From assembly GCF_910592395.1 (NCBI RefSeq), contig NC_088320.1, positions 15,374,501-15,438,500 of the forward strand: a stretch of DNA of 64,000 bases, given 5' to 3'. Shown piece by piece: positions 34,301 to 46,500 of the stretch. The translations under genes and the position numbers were made by a program. Within the stretch, counting starts at the first letter, position 1. Every line of letters begins with the position of its first letter. The stretch is from Lineus longissimus (lineage: Eukaryota; Nemertea; Pilidiophora; Heteronemertea; Lineidae). The notes under the pieces are model-generated. The model ran no database searches and was not told where the DNA came from. It saw only the letters and a list, made by a program, of their open reading frames with translations.

Positions 34301-37300
34301 CCAGACCAAAGGGAAATTACTTCAGATGGCTACAACATTTTTCTCCAGCAATCAAGGCAATGGGAATTATGTAAAAAAACTAGCGCGGATTTCTTTGTAA
34401 AACAATAAACGCGGATTTCCTATAATGATTTTGAATTCGTTCCAAGAAGCTCAGTGAATTCTAATGGCAAACTATCTATGCTCTGCAGCCTTTACCCTAG
34501 AATATTACGGCTCAATGGATGAGAGCCTCCTTGCGCAGGACCGGAAGTCTGTATTTGATGACGCGATTCTGTCCCTGCTTGAATTTGCCGCCATTTTCCC
34601 CCAATAGCCTAGGCAAGGATATTTCATTTCTATACAACTTTTAGGCCCTCCATTCAACCGAGAGTTTGTGACATGGTCATGATGGTAAATTTGAAAAGAT
34701 TTCAGTTGACATAATCTCTTTTAAACGACATACATTTTGTAATTTTATCCACAAAGTGAGTAAAAATCTGTGGTCGCCGCCATTTTCAGTCTCTATACAC
34801 GGGGCAAGTGTGATCAGATATAATGTATAGCGACGTAACATCAAGTAGTGGCAGAGACAATATGCTTGAATATTATGTCTGGTTTGAAGAATGAATGGAC
34901 AACTGTCTGTACACTGCATAATACTTTCGTATTGCTTACCTTTCCTCCGTGTGTATATCCAAACTGCTTACATAGGACATTTGAATCAAGGTCACTCCAG
35001 AGATCACTGCAGACGGAACCCCATGCTGCGGTCGATCCGGGGACACTTAGCTCCACCCGGCCATTGTTGGGCTTGTCACCGTTGGCCAGCCGGACTGAAA
35101 GGGACAACATTCGCTCTGCTCTAGACAGTTTTTCAATTATCAGATTGACAGAGTAGCCATTGTCTACAAATTAGCTCTCGGATTGTCAAGATTTTGTCTT
35201 ATAATCCTCAGATAAGCAAATCAGTTGTGTGATCGTTCAGTCACGAAAGAAAAAAAAGGGTGCATCATTTTCAGAAACTAGAGAGTTCGCCTAGAAATGT
35301 ATTTTTTTAACAAAATGGCTTTTAAAAAATTTAAAATTGACTGAAAAATAACGATTTACAAGATGACTTGTGTTAGTCATATTGCGCACTGTCCATCGTT
35401 TAGTCTAACCCGCCCATTGTCCGAGGGCTTTATACTATATTACAATGGTCGACTACCTGTTCAGGAACAACAGGCCCAATCTTGGGAAAACCGGAATTCA
35501 TCGAATTTGGTTCTAATGGGCCTGCAAACGTCACAATGAAATTTGGATTGTTTGATGCAATACATAGTCATTGGGTTAAATGAAATGAAATTATGTGCCA
35601 CCATCCGGTGCGTGTCGTCAAAACTGCTCAGATTTTTGAATGAAAACTTCACGCCCTGAAGTCTCACTGGGCCATTCAACTCCCAATTTTGATAAGCGTT
35701 TTGTGACAGGCTTCCTTTCGAGTTTAACGTATGAGGTGCTGTCTCTCAATTGTGAGCGCCCACTGTCGTAGTCATTATAAACAATCTCACCCTTTTGCAC
35801 GTACTGCCAACGATTATGACCAGAGGATACCTGTAGGGAGGGGGCGCATTTTGTGTGGCAGATTGCGATAACATAATTGACGTGTAACTTACATTTTACA
35901 TTGTTAGAGCACGTGACACCAGCATCGCGCCTTCCCGCCAAACTCAAGGGATGTGGGTTCTTCCATCCACGTGCCAGACGACAGTGAATGATCTTATCTT
36001 CAGTACCATAACAATGCACGTCATTCAGCCACACAGGTTTTGCTGACGTAGTATGCAGGAACTTCGGGACGCCATACTTGTAGCCCACCTCTTTGCATGC
36101 GACAGTTGCCTCGACTGGAGTCCAGTTGTCATTGGCTAAGATAGTGCCCCAGGTTCCTTCAAATCTGTATTCTACACGGCCGGCGCTAGGTGGACCGTCG
36201 GTCAGTCTCAAAGCGCCTGGAAACAGATAAATGTGCAGCATGGTCAGCATCAGGTACGTATTCCTGATTTTCGAAGGATGGGCTCAGCGGGAAATGCCCG
36301 GTCTTGGATTGTGAGGGCCCGCCCTTAGAAACTTATTTCTCTTAGAAACTTATTAGCCCTTTGGATGATTCATCAATGTAGGACATGTCGAAGGAGAAAG
36401 CTCGAGACAAGTAACATAAGTTTGCAACTGATCTTACAAAAGTGAAACCATAGTATGTGCTTACCGTCATATACCGCTCTTGATGTACACAGGACGTGCG
36501 CAAATCCATTGGTATGGCAGTACGGCGTCAATTTACATGCATTATCAAAACTGCACGACTGGATATTTCGGCCATTCGCAGGACATATCATCTTCCGCAG
36601 GGAATACACCGGTTCCTTCAGACCGAAGTCTGCAGTGGGACGTGACCACCTACTGGCGAAAAGGGCGATACCGTCCCCGTGACCGAGTTGTTTACAGATT
36701 ACCTTGGCTTCTCTATCGGAAATCTCGCATACGCCTGCCCAGTGTCCAAGATGGCGCACCTGTACCATTCCCCAGTTACTCAGAGAGGAGTCATTCGAGT
36801 AGATGCGAAGGCGTAAAGCCATTTCTAAAAAAAAAACAGCACTCTTATTGATGACCGAGAAATATGTAAAATATGGCTTCATTTCGTTGTCTTTCACCTG
36901 ACCCCGCATTTAAAAGGATTCAGACCTAATATCCCAATACGATCTACCCGCTTGCACCAAGGCCTATATTCCCGCTGTTCTCCTGTCTTACCAAAGGGTT
37001 ATCAGGGCAAATCATGATAGCTTCGCCTCCTATGAATAGGTTTCATTGGGGTCAGTAGGCCTTAACCGGCAGAGGAAAATGAAAAAAAATCGACCCGTAT
37101 TTCACCCTCTAGAGCCCCGAACGATGCGGACACAACCTTAGCGAATGATATTTACATAAACACCAACCTACTTGAACTTTCTGTCAGCGAAAAAAAAAAG
37201 CAACATTTTTCAGAGAAATTTCATTGAAACTAACTGGAAATGTGATTTTAACCTATATAGATAGTGAGTGGCCTCATAATTTTCTTCATGTCGAGCAGTT

Positions 37301-39222
37301 TTTTCTCCCCGCCTGGTATTGACGAGGTACTGTTAGGAAGGCAGTAAGGTAAGTCATCTGACTTTGCGAACTGAGGGTACAAGAGAAATGTGGTAAAAGG
37401 AATGGTCCCCTACCTTCCCTGTCTGGCAGCAGCGGCTTTTTGAAGCACTGGACACTGGCGTATTTGTCGGCGGGACATGGGTTACCATCCAGTTCACCTC
37501 TGCAGTCGAGCAGGTTTGACTCGCTTCCTGTGCATGAGATCTGTGATGAAAAATTGAGATCTCGTATGTCTATGATCTGTCCCCTCCCCTTCAACGCTGA
37601 GGGCGCGGTGTGCCATAATGCTGAGTTTAAGATGTACATTATGACTCCAAATCCGATTCGCTTGAGTCTCAATGACGGTCATCTGTGACATCTTCCAATT
37701 AACTTTGTACAAGAACGCTTCCACATTTATGTAAAAGAATACTCTCAGTATACGCACATAATCTGAAGTGTGCCAAAAGAGAGAAATATATGATTGATCA
37801 CTAACTGATTGCTTGATTTTGGTGTCTTCACCTACAAATAACCATAGTGTAAAACTATGTGGTGGGCAGAGACAATATTCGTGCAACATCTGGTTGGCAG
37901 GTGATCGTTCTATATCCAATGGTTTCAAGAGAATGTAGAGTTGGCCTACCTTATGGAAAGTTCTATTCTCTGGTCGCACTAAACTGAGTTCGAATGGCAT
38001 GTCACACCCCTGGGTGATCGGGAGGCCGTCCTGGCGACCGAAGGCCCTGCAGGTAGCCTTGGCCGCGTTCCGTGTCCACAGGAGGCTACTGCAAGCCATG
38101 AAGTCAGCCTGGCCCATCTTCACCGCAATCGGCCCTAACAACCTGCCGATGCTGGTATACGCCTTGACTGGAATGCAACAAAACGATGACAAAAACTGAA
38201 TGAATTATGGAAATTTAGACCGTGTTTCAGTTATTCAAACTTGTTGATTACGCCAGAACAGAAAGAAACGAACAAGTGCATGCTTATTTTCATGGCAAAT
38301 TGCACTTCCATAAAGAAAGCATTGTATCGTATTTTTCCAGAATGGATCGAATCACTCGGCGCTATGTTACGAATCAATTATTGGGTTTTGGACACCATCA
38401 TTTGCTAGAGAGGAGATACACAGGAGACAACTCTGGAGTCACTTTGCAACAGTAAATTGAGAACTCTGGAAATGATCCTCGCTCCGATCATGCTTTGGAG
38501 TTTGAGTGCCCAACTAATATGATAAACGGGTTCGGAAATTGAGCAGCGTTATTTAGAAAGTCAGTGGGCTAGATGACCTGTCCGCTGTCCTCATTAAAGC
38601 AAATTGAATTCTCAGAGAAAACGAAAAGGAAACAAAACAATAAGTCTCTACGCACCCTGAAGGCAATAGCGTTCAAAATGAAACCATAGTGGAGCTCGTC
38701 TCCAGCCAGTTTGACTTCCCATGCCCTTCTTCATCAGCCGGCACTCATTCGAGCTTGCGTGGAACTCGATCCCAAAGCAGTGATCAGGGGCTGGGGTGGT
38801 CTTAGCCCGACACTTGTTCACACACTGCTGGTAGGTTTGACCTTGATGGCGCTCCGACTCTACCCCAATCATCGTGGCTCCCGTTCTTGACTTCAAGATG
38901 ATGTCTTTGCGGCATCCTTAATTGTAAGAAGAGAAATATTACCACCAATTTGTATTTACGTTACGTTCAGCATGTCCCAATAACAAGTACATGTACATTG
39001 TGTCGGCTGAGGCAGAACCAAGCGGATGGACCTACAATGCATATTCAGTCACATGAATCATCACCACAGTGGTGCGCAAGTAAATATGAGGCAGACTACA
39101 TGAAAGGTTTGAATAAAACTATACTTACCTCCCGTTATCAGGCCCTGTCCCATCACCCCGCCGGGCTGGAAACTCAAAACTGCGCAATAAAGAGCCAAAA
39201 TTAGCCTTGCGAGTTGACTCAT
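28369..39222 (-). CDS. Secreted PAN/Apple - SRCR x4 - Ig x2 - trypsin-like serine protease
   Basis: Twelve exons join in phase to 3,174 nt (1,057 aa): 39129-39222, 38656-38916, 37950-38167, 37414-37540, 36465-36824, 35893-36219, 34940-35094, 33606-33780, 32714-32855, 32321-32529, 30453-30737, 28369-29189. All introns are GT-AG. Domains: signal peptide (1-~20); PAN/Apple 33-117 with Cys spacing of that fold; SRCR1 119-227, SRCR2 ~235-345, SRCR3 354-457, SRCR4 463-565 (FRLANGDKPNNGRVEL); Ig1 ~590-680; Ig2 ~692-780; protease 785-1057. Catalytic residues are His848 (TAAHC), Asp901 (DNDVAIL) and Ser999 (GDSGGP); Asp993 predicts cleavage after Arg/Lys. Cys786 before the activation site probably keeps the two chains linked. 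The order recalls neurotrypsin (SRCR repeats plus protease), with PAN and Ig added. Likely extracellular, in immunity or matrix proteolysis; that role is inference. Confidence 0.92.
29190..30452. other. Intron 11 of the SRCR-protease gene
   Basis: No nested gene is seen. The stretch at 29340-29440 (GGTTTCGC, ATTCATTTTCGCG) is weakly similar to 52318-52410, suggesting an old dispersed repeat. Confidence 0.4.
31515..31958. mobile_element. MITE family A, copy 3 (intron 10 of SRCR-protease gene)
   Basis: 444 bp bounded by GAGACAAGACCACAATTG and its counterpart, flanked by the 4-bp duplication CCAC (31511-31514 and 31959-31962). This copy fixes the family's true ends and duplication length. Confidence 0.9.
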
Positions 39223-39295
39223 ATTGACTTCTTCGCCGTCTCACGACAATGACGACTGCTATCTGTTAACTTGTGCCAATTGATACTGTTAGGCC

Positions 39296-39303
39296 TATTT
39301 ATA
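39296..39303 (-). promoter_or_regulatory. TATA box of the SRCR-protease gene
   Basis: TATAAATA on the minus strand, ~75 bp upstream of the ATG at 39222. This leaves room for a ~45-nt 5' UTR. Confidence 0.5.
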
Positions 39304-39308
39304 TATCG

Positions 39309-39824
39309 ACTTGTAAGAGTGCAGTTTCCTGTTTATACGTCCTGAATTAGGTTATCTTGAATAATATCATTCAATTACCTAACCAGTAAGACAGTGGTTT
39401 AGGTCTCCTGTATACAAGGTCATGTCCGGGACACCAGTTGTCGAGAATTATCTGTGCGTCATACCATGTCTAGTCTACTTTGTTCTAGGTCAGTGCTGCT
39501 TTTTTGCACATTTATGCTGTATTATCCGGCCGAGTTTTTGAACGATAAAAATGAGAGTGTGAGAAAGATACTCCAGACTCGCCGATCTAATACCGTTTCT
39601 GAATATGCAAGCCACGCCCCTTAGATATTATGCGCATTGTCGTTGGATGCCATTCAACATTGTTCAATCAGTGGATGGGCGACACCAATTTGTTAAATGG
39701 TTACTATTATGCGCTGAGCTAGTGACGGTCATTGCCTCTATAGAACCATATGCCATAATCTGTCAGAATACAATAGGCCCGGACACTTTTTCCAGGGGGG
39801 ACACTTTTTACTTTTACACCGGGT
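39309..39824. other. Intergenic spacer
   Basis: No gene or repeat recognised, apart from possible further upstream promoter sequence of the minus-strand protease gene. Confidence 0.4.
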
Positions 39825-40052
39825 CTATTTGGCAAGCCGCTCGCCGAACAGGCATCTTTTTTTGTCGTGTTTGGAGAGCCGCTTGCCAAACAGCACTAAA
39901 AAGCCACCCTGTTCGGCCAGCCGGGCTTGCCAAACAGGTAAAATATCTACCCTGTTTGGCGAGCTGGAGACTTTACTTTAATATTAATGAGTTCGGCTCT
40001 CCATTCAGGACAAGAAAAAGTCGCTGTTCGGTAAGCCGGGCTTGCCAAGTAG
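39825..40052. mobile_element. 228-bp MITE family C (CTATTTGGCAAGCC ends), copy 1
   Basis: Terminal inverted repeats CTATTTGGCAAGCC. Inside, TTGGCAAGC and GCTTGCCAAA recur several times in both orientations. A near-identical copy lies at 53175-53401. Confidence 0.85.
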
Positions 40053-40331
40053 TCACTTCCTTTCTTTTATTGAAGATTCGTTGTCAATAGACCTCGGCTA
40101 ATAGACAGTGAAACTGCATGGTATCTTGATCAACCACACCAGAAGTAATAGTGAGGTCATAAGTGACCAGTTCATTTCCAATGCCAACCACTGTCAATCA
40201 ACTTACCACAACCTGAAGAACAAGAAGCTTGATCCAATCAGTATGAAGGAACCGTGGCCTGTTCAATGAATATCATACTAGGGGCGTTCATGTCTCAAAT
40301 TAATAAACCAGTCTAGATAGGTGAGTCAAGA

Positions 40332-40466
40332 GGTATACGGTAAAAAAGGTACAGGAAAAAAGGTACGGAAATAAAGGTACAGGAAATAAAAGTACATGTA
40401 CTGGAAATAAAAGTACTGGAAATAAAGGTACCGGAAAAAAAGGTTCAGGAAAAAAGGTACATGTAC
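40332..40466. mobile_element. Foldback family F1: solo left-end array
   Basis: Starts GGTATACGGTAAAA like the other two loci, followed by tandem ~13-15-bp repeats around GGTACAGGAAATAAA. There is no inverted partner array, so this is a solo end or a truncated copy. Confidence 0.7.
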
Positions 40467-41286
40467 GAAGGCGGAATTTGTCCACTCCCTGTTGATCTGA
40501 CAAATATGAGAGAATTGCGTGTGAGGGAACAACAAATAGTCGCCCTTCTATTTGCTTGATCGACTGCAAAAGTATGTTAACCTGACGATTAATTACCTGA
40601 CAAAAATATTATACATTGCCTTCAATCATTTTACATAAATAATACGTTCTTTTATTGAGTTGGGAATTTTTAGCTTCACTTGAGACAATGTAAGAAAGCG
40701 TAATTCCTCTTAGTTGAGATCATTGTTGACATTGTCGAAATGGGGCCATCCAGGCCAGGACTCACGGGATTTCCCCTTAATCAAGATAAACCCATGAATC
40801 ACGATGAGACACTTGTCACTACCGAGAAACAACCCATGTTGTTATCAGTAACATATACAACCGTAATAAAAAACCCACATTTTTTGCGGGCGTTTTTTTC
40901 ACGGGTATTGCAAATATAGTTCAATTCGCGAAAATAAATATCGCGAAAATAACTGTTTCTTGGCAAAATTGAAAGGTATTTCGTGGTCCGCCCAAAAAAA
41001 TATTGAAAACTTTCAGTTTTTTAAAAAATTTTTGCGCATCTGAAAAATATATAAGCGCATAAAGTTTCAAGGTGTGACAATATTAGGAATTGCTTACTAT
41101 ATCTATAATTATTATTTCTGTGTTTCTCTCCAGCCCTGGTGAACCCAGACACCTATATCGTTAACCGTTATAAGTTTCAACACCTTCCTTCTTAATTGCT
41201 CCTTTCCATTGTTTCATAATCGTTATCTCTTAAGCTGTTTCACCCCTTTTATGATCTTCCTGATTAGCAGCTGGTTACTAGGCCGC
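40467..41286. other. Intergenic spacer
   Basis: AT-rich, no gene recognised; a short GCGAAAATAA repeat is near 40930. Confidence 0.4.
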
Positions 41287-41568
41287 GGTATACGGTAAAA
41301 CAGGTACAGGAAAAAAGGTACATGAAAAAAAGGTACGGAAATAAAGGTACAGGAAATAAAAGTACAGGAAATAAAAGTACTGGAAATAAAGGTACCGGAA
41401 AAAAAGGTACACAAAATGGCATAAATAGGTAAAAAAGGTACACAATTCTTTTTCAGAATATTATTCTCTTCAACTGGTTCAAACTCGGCCTGTGTCTTAA
41501 TCTTTTCTTGCTCATTTTTCCGTACCTTTTTTTCCTGTACCCTTTTTTCCTGTACCTTTATTACCTAG
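41287..41568. mobile_element. Foldback family F1: compact element
   Basis: Left array of GGTAC-AGGAAATAAA units begins GGTATACGGTAAAA. A ~110-bp centre holds GGCATAAATAGGTAAAAAAG and TATTCTCTTCAACTGGTTC. A right array in the opposite orientation ends CCTTTATTACCTAG. Ends built from inverted arrays of short tandem repeats are the hallmark of foldback transposons. Confidence 0.75.
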
Positions 41569-42076
41569 ATTCCTTATGGCCTTATAGTATGGTAAGATTC
41601 TTTTATCTCAACTCTTGTTGATACTTTGTTTCAGTGTCGGTTGTAGATAAGAAGTTCGAGTGACGTGGATAATAAATAACGTAAATATATATCTTAGTTG
41701 GTTTAGTCTTTGGGTTCGAGTTCAGAGTTGCGAAGTGAATACGGTGACAAATATATGAGCCCTTTTACCGCTACAAAGGTGTCAGTATTTACCCAACATA
41801 AGGGCTGTAACACGGGACCAAACCGATCGAGATCGACCCGGATTCGTCAAGATCGGTCTGCCGTGTAAACGCGCACGATGTGATCTGATCTGGTCTGGCT
41901 CGATCTACACATTTACTAAGAGACTTACCTCATTTTGATGACGTCGTGGTGTATATACAGGTCGCGTACGTCCTAAAGATGAGGGAGATCTCTGAAACAC
42001 ATGAGCATCGATAACGTTGTACACCCGGTAAGCATAAAGTTTTAAAATAAGCCTCACGCATTGTATACAATGGAAG
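41569..42076. other. Intergenic spacer
   Basis: Between two foldback elements; nothing further recognised. Confidence 0.4.
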
Positions 42077-42853
42077 GGTATACGGTAAAAAAGGAACAGG
42101 AAAAAAAGGTACAGGAAAAAAGGTACGGAAATAAAGGTACAGGAAATAAAAGTACAGGAAATAAAAGTACTGGAAATAACGGTACCAGAAAAAAGGTACC
42201 GGAAAAAAAGGTACACAAAACGACATAAATAGGTAAAAAAGGTACACAACTTTTTTTCAGAATATTATTCTCTTCAACTGGTTCAGACTCTACCTATGTC
42301 TTAATCTTTTCTTGCCCATTTTTCTTCTTCTGTGACTAAGGTGGTGTCTTAAAATAGTTTAATACATTGCGGACAATTTTGTTACGGAATAAATTTGAAG
42401 AAAATTCATGGAAGAAGTTCCCCAACAGGGGAGCTGACGTTTTTTTGGGTAATAACTGCATGTACATTCATGTTTTTTCCGGTACCTTTATTTCCTGTAC
42501 CTTTATTTCTGTACCTTTTTTCCTGTACCTTTTTTTCCTGTACCTTTATTACCTAGATTGTCCGCAATGTATTAAACTATTTTAAGGCACCACCTTAGTC
42601 ACAGAAGAAGAAAATTGGGCAATAAAATATTAATACATAGGCCGAGTCTGAACCAGTTGAAGAGAATAATATTCTAAAAAAAAATGTGTACCTTTTTTAC
42701 CTATTTATGCCATTTTGTGTACCTATTTTTCCAGTACCTTTTTTTCCGGTACCTTTATTTCCGGTACCTTTATTTCCGGTACTTTTATTACCTGTACCTT
42801 TATTTCCGTACCTTTTTTTCCTGTACCTTTTTTCCTGTACCTTTATTACCTAG
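42077..42853. mobile_element. Foldback family F1: large palindromic element with ~300-bp arms
   Basis: The left arm (42077-42377) and right arm (42557-42853) are inverted copies. Each has a GGTAC-type tandem array, the shared centre with TATTCTCTTCAACTGGTTCAG, and a block with CTGTGACTAAGGTGG and TAATACATTGCGGACAAT. The ~180-bp loop ends in yet another inward array (about 42471-42556). Confidence 0.8.
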
Positions 42854-43539
42854 ATTCGTGGCCTCTGCTGAATCATTACTTTGGAGCTACCTTCGCCTGC
42901 AATTTCATCAAAGGCCATCGACATCCGACAAAAACAAAATCGGTAGTACGAAACTGTCTATAAATCGTTACTCTTTCGTCACTTTTAAAAGTCAAATATT
43001 TTTTCGATATTTGAAATATATTTGCATGGGCACTGTCTTAGTTCACAAAAGCATCGCAGCAAAATGTTGTAGCTTTTTAACGGTATAGAGAAAAATCTTA
43101 AGACGCACTTCATGATACATGAAATGACGTAGAACAAGCTCCGGACGGTCTGTTGCAAGTAGCGTCATCATGTCGCGTCGTGTTTGACATGTACGTTTGG
43201 TGCATCTCTTGCGCAAAGTAATTTAGTTGTAACTCGAATACGTCTGCAGTTTACTTATTTCATCGAGGGATTTATCCAGCATCTATCTGAGTGTGCGAAA
43301 ATGATTCTGGCGTTGGGTTGGCCTACTCTTCCATGGATGAACTCATAATCATGATAAAATCGATTCAAAATTAACATGACGCGACATTACGTCAGAATGA
43401 TGTTTTGACGTCAATATTGACTCGCTTCTGACGTCAAGCTTTTTGTTGTCATCGGGACGTCAGCGTCTTGCTGAGTTTTGTGCATTGCACGCCATACACG
43501 AAGTCATAGGTGCAAAACACGCAGAGAAAATTTAACTAC
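42854..43539. other. Upstream flank of the orphan gene
   Basis: No gene seen. Includes the likely promoter and 5' UTR of the gene starting at 43540; several TGACGTC motifs occur at 43400-43460. Confidence 0.4.
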
Positions 43540-46500
43540 ATGATGCAAGAAACGAAGCCAGCTGCCGATTCGGAGTTTTACGCTGGGCTCACAAAAAGCC
43601 AGATTGTTGCAATCGCCCACAAAAACAATACCGACAGCACCGCTGTACTTGAGAAAAAGCTGAAATCCCGTTTTTCCCACGCTCTACCGGTGAGTAGCCT
43701 TCATCATCATGCTACACCGTACAGTGTACAGGCCACTCGGCCGTTCAATTTTCATTTCATCATTATCATATCATTGTCAATGTCATTACTGATTGGCGCA
43801 TTGTCGATGCCATTCATGATCAATCATCACGTCTCGCCCTCGGCGCAATTTCAGGGACGATTCATTCTTTCAATTTGACAAAATTGTTTTTGTAATACCT
43901 TGATATGGGCCTATAGGCCTAGCCTGTAGGCCTATGGCCACCTTTCGCTTGTTTTCCCGTAATAAAGACAGAGAATTTAGAAAGCAATCGCATTATAATT
44001 TCGTTTTGTTTACTCCATCAAAATAAGTTTGGAAATGTAACATACGTCATAGGCTATCGGTCGATCATTTTCACAATTTCTTTCGATTTTCATTGATTTA
44101 CGACGCAGATTTTATGTTTTTCAGACGGGTGTTCTGGCTATTCACGTAAAGCGATACGCTAATATTCGACTTGGCGTGCTTGCACAGATATCCTTTTTGA
44201 GATTCAAAAGTAATTATTTGGTGCGGAGTTCGATTTACTGCAGTGTTAGTCTGTGAGACCATCATTGGCATCAACTTTGAAAGCCGATTTGAAAATAAGC
44301 CGAGAAGCACACGGCATGGCTCTTATTATCGTCGAAAGTCTGAAAGAACAGATTATTCGACCCAAATAGGCCCTAGACTAGGCCTACTCTCAACATTTTC
44401 TCAAACGGTGGGAATGCACATTTTCATTTCATGTTTATTGTCCGGCGCAGATCAATTAATCGGGATCCGCCCTGATGAAGGCCCGCAATGCCACTCTATA
44501 GGCTTCCAATGAGGAACCTACATCACAAAACCTGCCAATAGGGGGCCCTGCAGGCAAGTGGACCATGGTTGAAATGAGAAGGCCATTTCCTGAGTCAATG
44601 ATTATTGAATATTTCATCCCTTAATTACTCTACATGGGGAAATAGCACCAACAATGTTGTTTTACTGGTCTTTAATTAAGGAATTGAACCCGAGGCGGAG
44701 GACCTTGGTTTAGTTACCAAGACACTCGAGGGTGGAGCTAAAATACAGTCCAAACCCGAGCCGACAGGCGAGGGTTTGGACGAAATTTTAGCTCCACCCG
44801 AGAGTGTCTTGGTAACTCAACCAAGGTCCGAAGCCGAGGGTTCAATTTCTATTCTAAAATACCTCAAACTTAAAAAGATAGGCCACGAAAATAACTTGAA
44901 TATGTGCGAATTTGGCAAATTCCATCCATCGCCGGCCCGGCCGTAGCGCCGGTAGCGCCGTTGTTTACATTATGTTACGGCAACGTTACAGAAAATGAGA
45001 CATGTACATTTTGTACAGCGCGCATAGGAAGTCCGCATCGGCTCGCTCGCTCAAGTGATGCTAAAATCCGCGCAAATGGGCTATTTGAAGCGTTTTTCTC
45101 GGCAAATATGTGTAGTGCTCATTAAAAAACTTAGGGTGGTTGATGCTTCCTTGACTGATTTGTGTTTGAAGCAGTGTTTTGAGAGCCTCAAACTTCTGAA
45201 GTGAGCTGAAATTCCATTGACGTGACGTGTGCATGGTTTCCACATTTTAGTGCAACCCGAGGGAACTTTGGTAGAGCATCTTGGTTGCGTGTCCAAAACA
45301 CTCCTCTCTCAGAACGAGGCTTATGCATTTTCCATTTAAAAGTTGACTTTACGGTACCAAGGTATTTTAGAATTCTATTTTGATGAGTTTTTGGGAGAAA
45401 ATCAACAAATCTTAATTTTAATGGAAAATGCACTGGAAGTGTACCTTCTGGTGCTGCCATCTAGATTTTTAGTTCTGCAGGTTCCTCATTCATTCAAAAC
45501 TCGCGTCAGACTTGAAGATGCATTATTGCTTTGATACCGACGGAGGCGATGGCCATCGTAATTTGTATTCATCATACGGAAATCACTTTAAAGTTTTTCT
45601 GTTAGTGTAGTGTCCTTTTCCTTGACCATTCACACTTCAGTGGCAAATCAGGCGCGTGCCTGTATCTTCGAATTCAAGTCGGGAGCCAACACAGAGACGT
45701 GCCAACACTTTATATTGACCACAGTACTAACGAGGTAGTGGTAGACTGTATGAGACATTTTTCAATAACGGTAAGTTACAAACAAGAGTCCCGGCTGCAA
45801 AGTGGTATGGGCATATCAAAAAGCCAAGTGCCTTAAAGGGCCATTGTTATTATTAAGGGCAATATCACCAAGATGTCGGCTGTCCAGTCACCTCATATTC
45901 TACATGTAGTTTCTATCAACACATCGCACAAATAAGGAAAAATTCCAAATCTGGCTGAAATTATCACACTTTTTGTCCGATGTTGACCCAAGTTAGCTCT
46001 CTAAGCGTCGATCTTTTCCATGTGGAACGATGCACTGGTGAGGGTGCTTCCTGGAGCCATGGATCTACCCTGGGACAACTTGGCCTAGATATCGAATTTT
46101 TCGCTGATGGCGCTTGATCACCTCGCTATTGCGATAACTGAAATGACGCTCCGTCGTATAGCGGGATGACGCGAATTCGGATCTCAGCGTGCACTACCAT
46201 GGCAGGAAAGGTCTTTCGCGCAAGGATTTGTTCGTACGAACGAATAACACGTGTTTCTACTATCTAAGAACTGAAACAAAATTGGAAAAGCATCAAACAC
46301 GTTCAGAAAAATAGTTTACTGGTGAACCAACAGAAGAACAAACATACTGCAATAATAATCCCAATGGTCCTTTAAGGCTCTGACATGTCTGACCTCTGAT
46401 TTTTTGTAATGAGCATAAATTTTGCACTTGCAGATTCATAACAATCGGGAGGATGCCACCCATATTCGGTTTGTCCTTATTGGATATCACGAGTTTGACA

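Noticed and set aside
40300-42249. Phe/Pro-rich frames over the GGTAC arrays
   Set aside because: Translations of simple tandem repeats.
44904-45125. Frame in GC-rich sequence of intron 1, considered as an alternative first exon
   Set aside because: No donor at its end and no domain; not supported.
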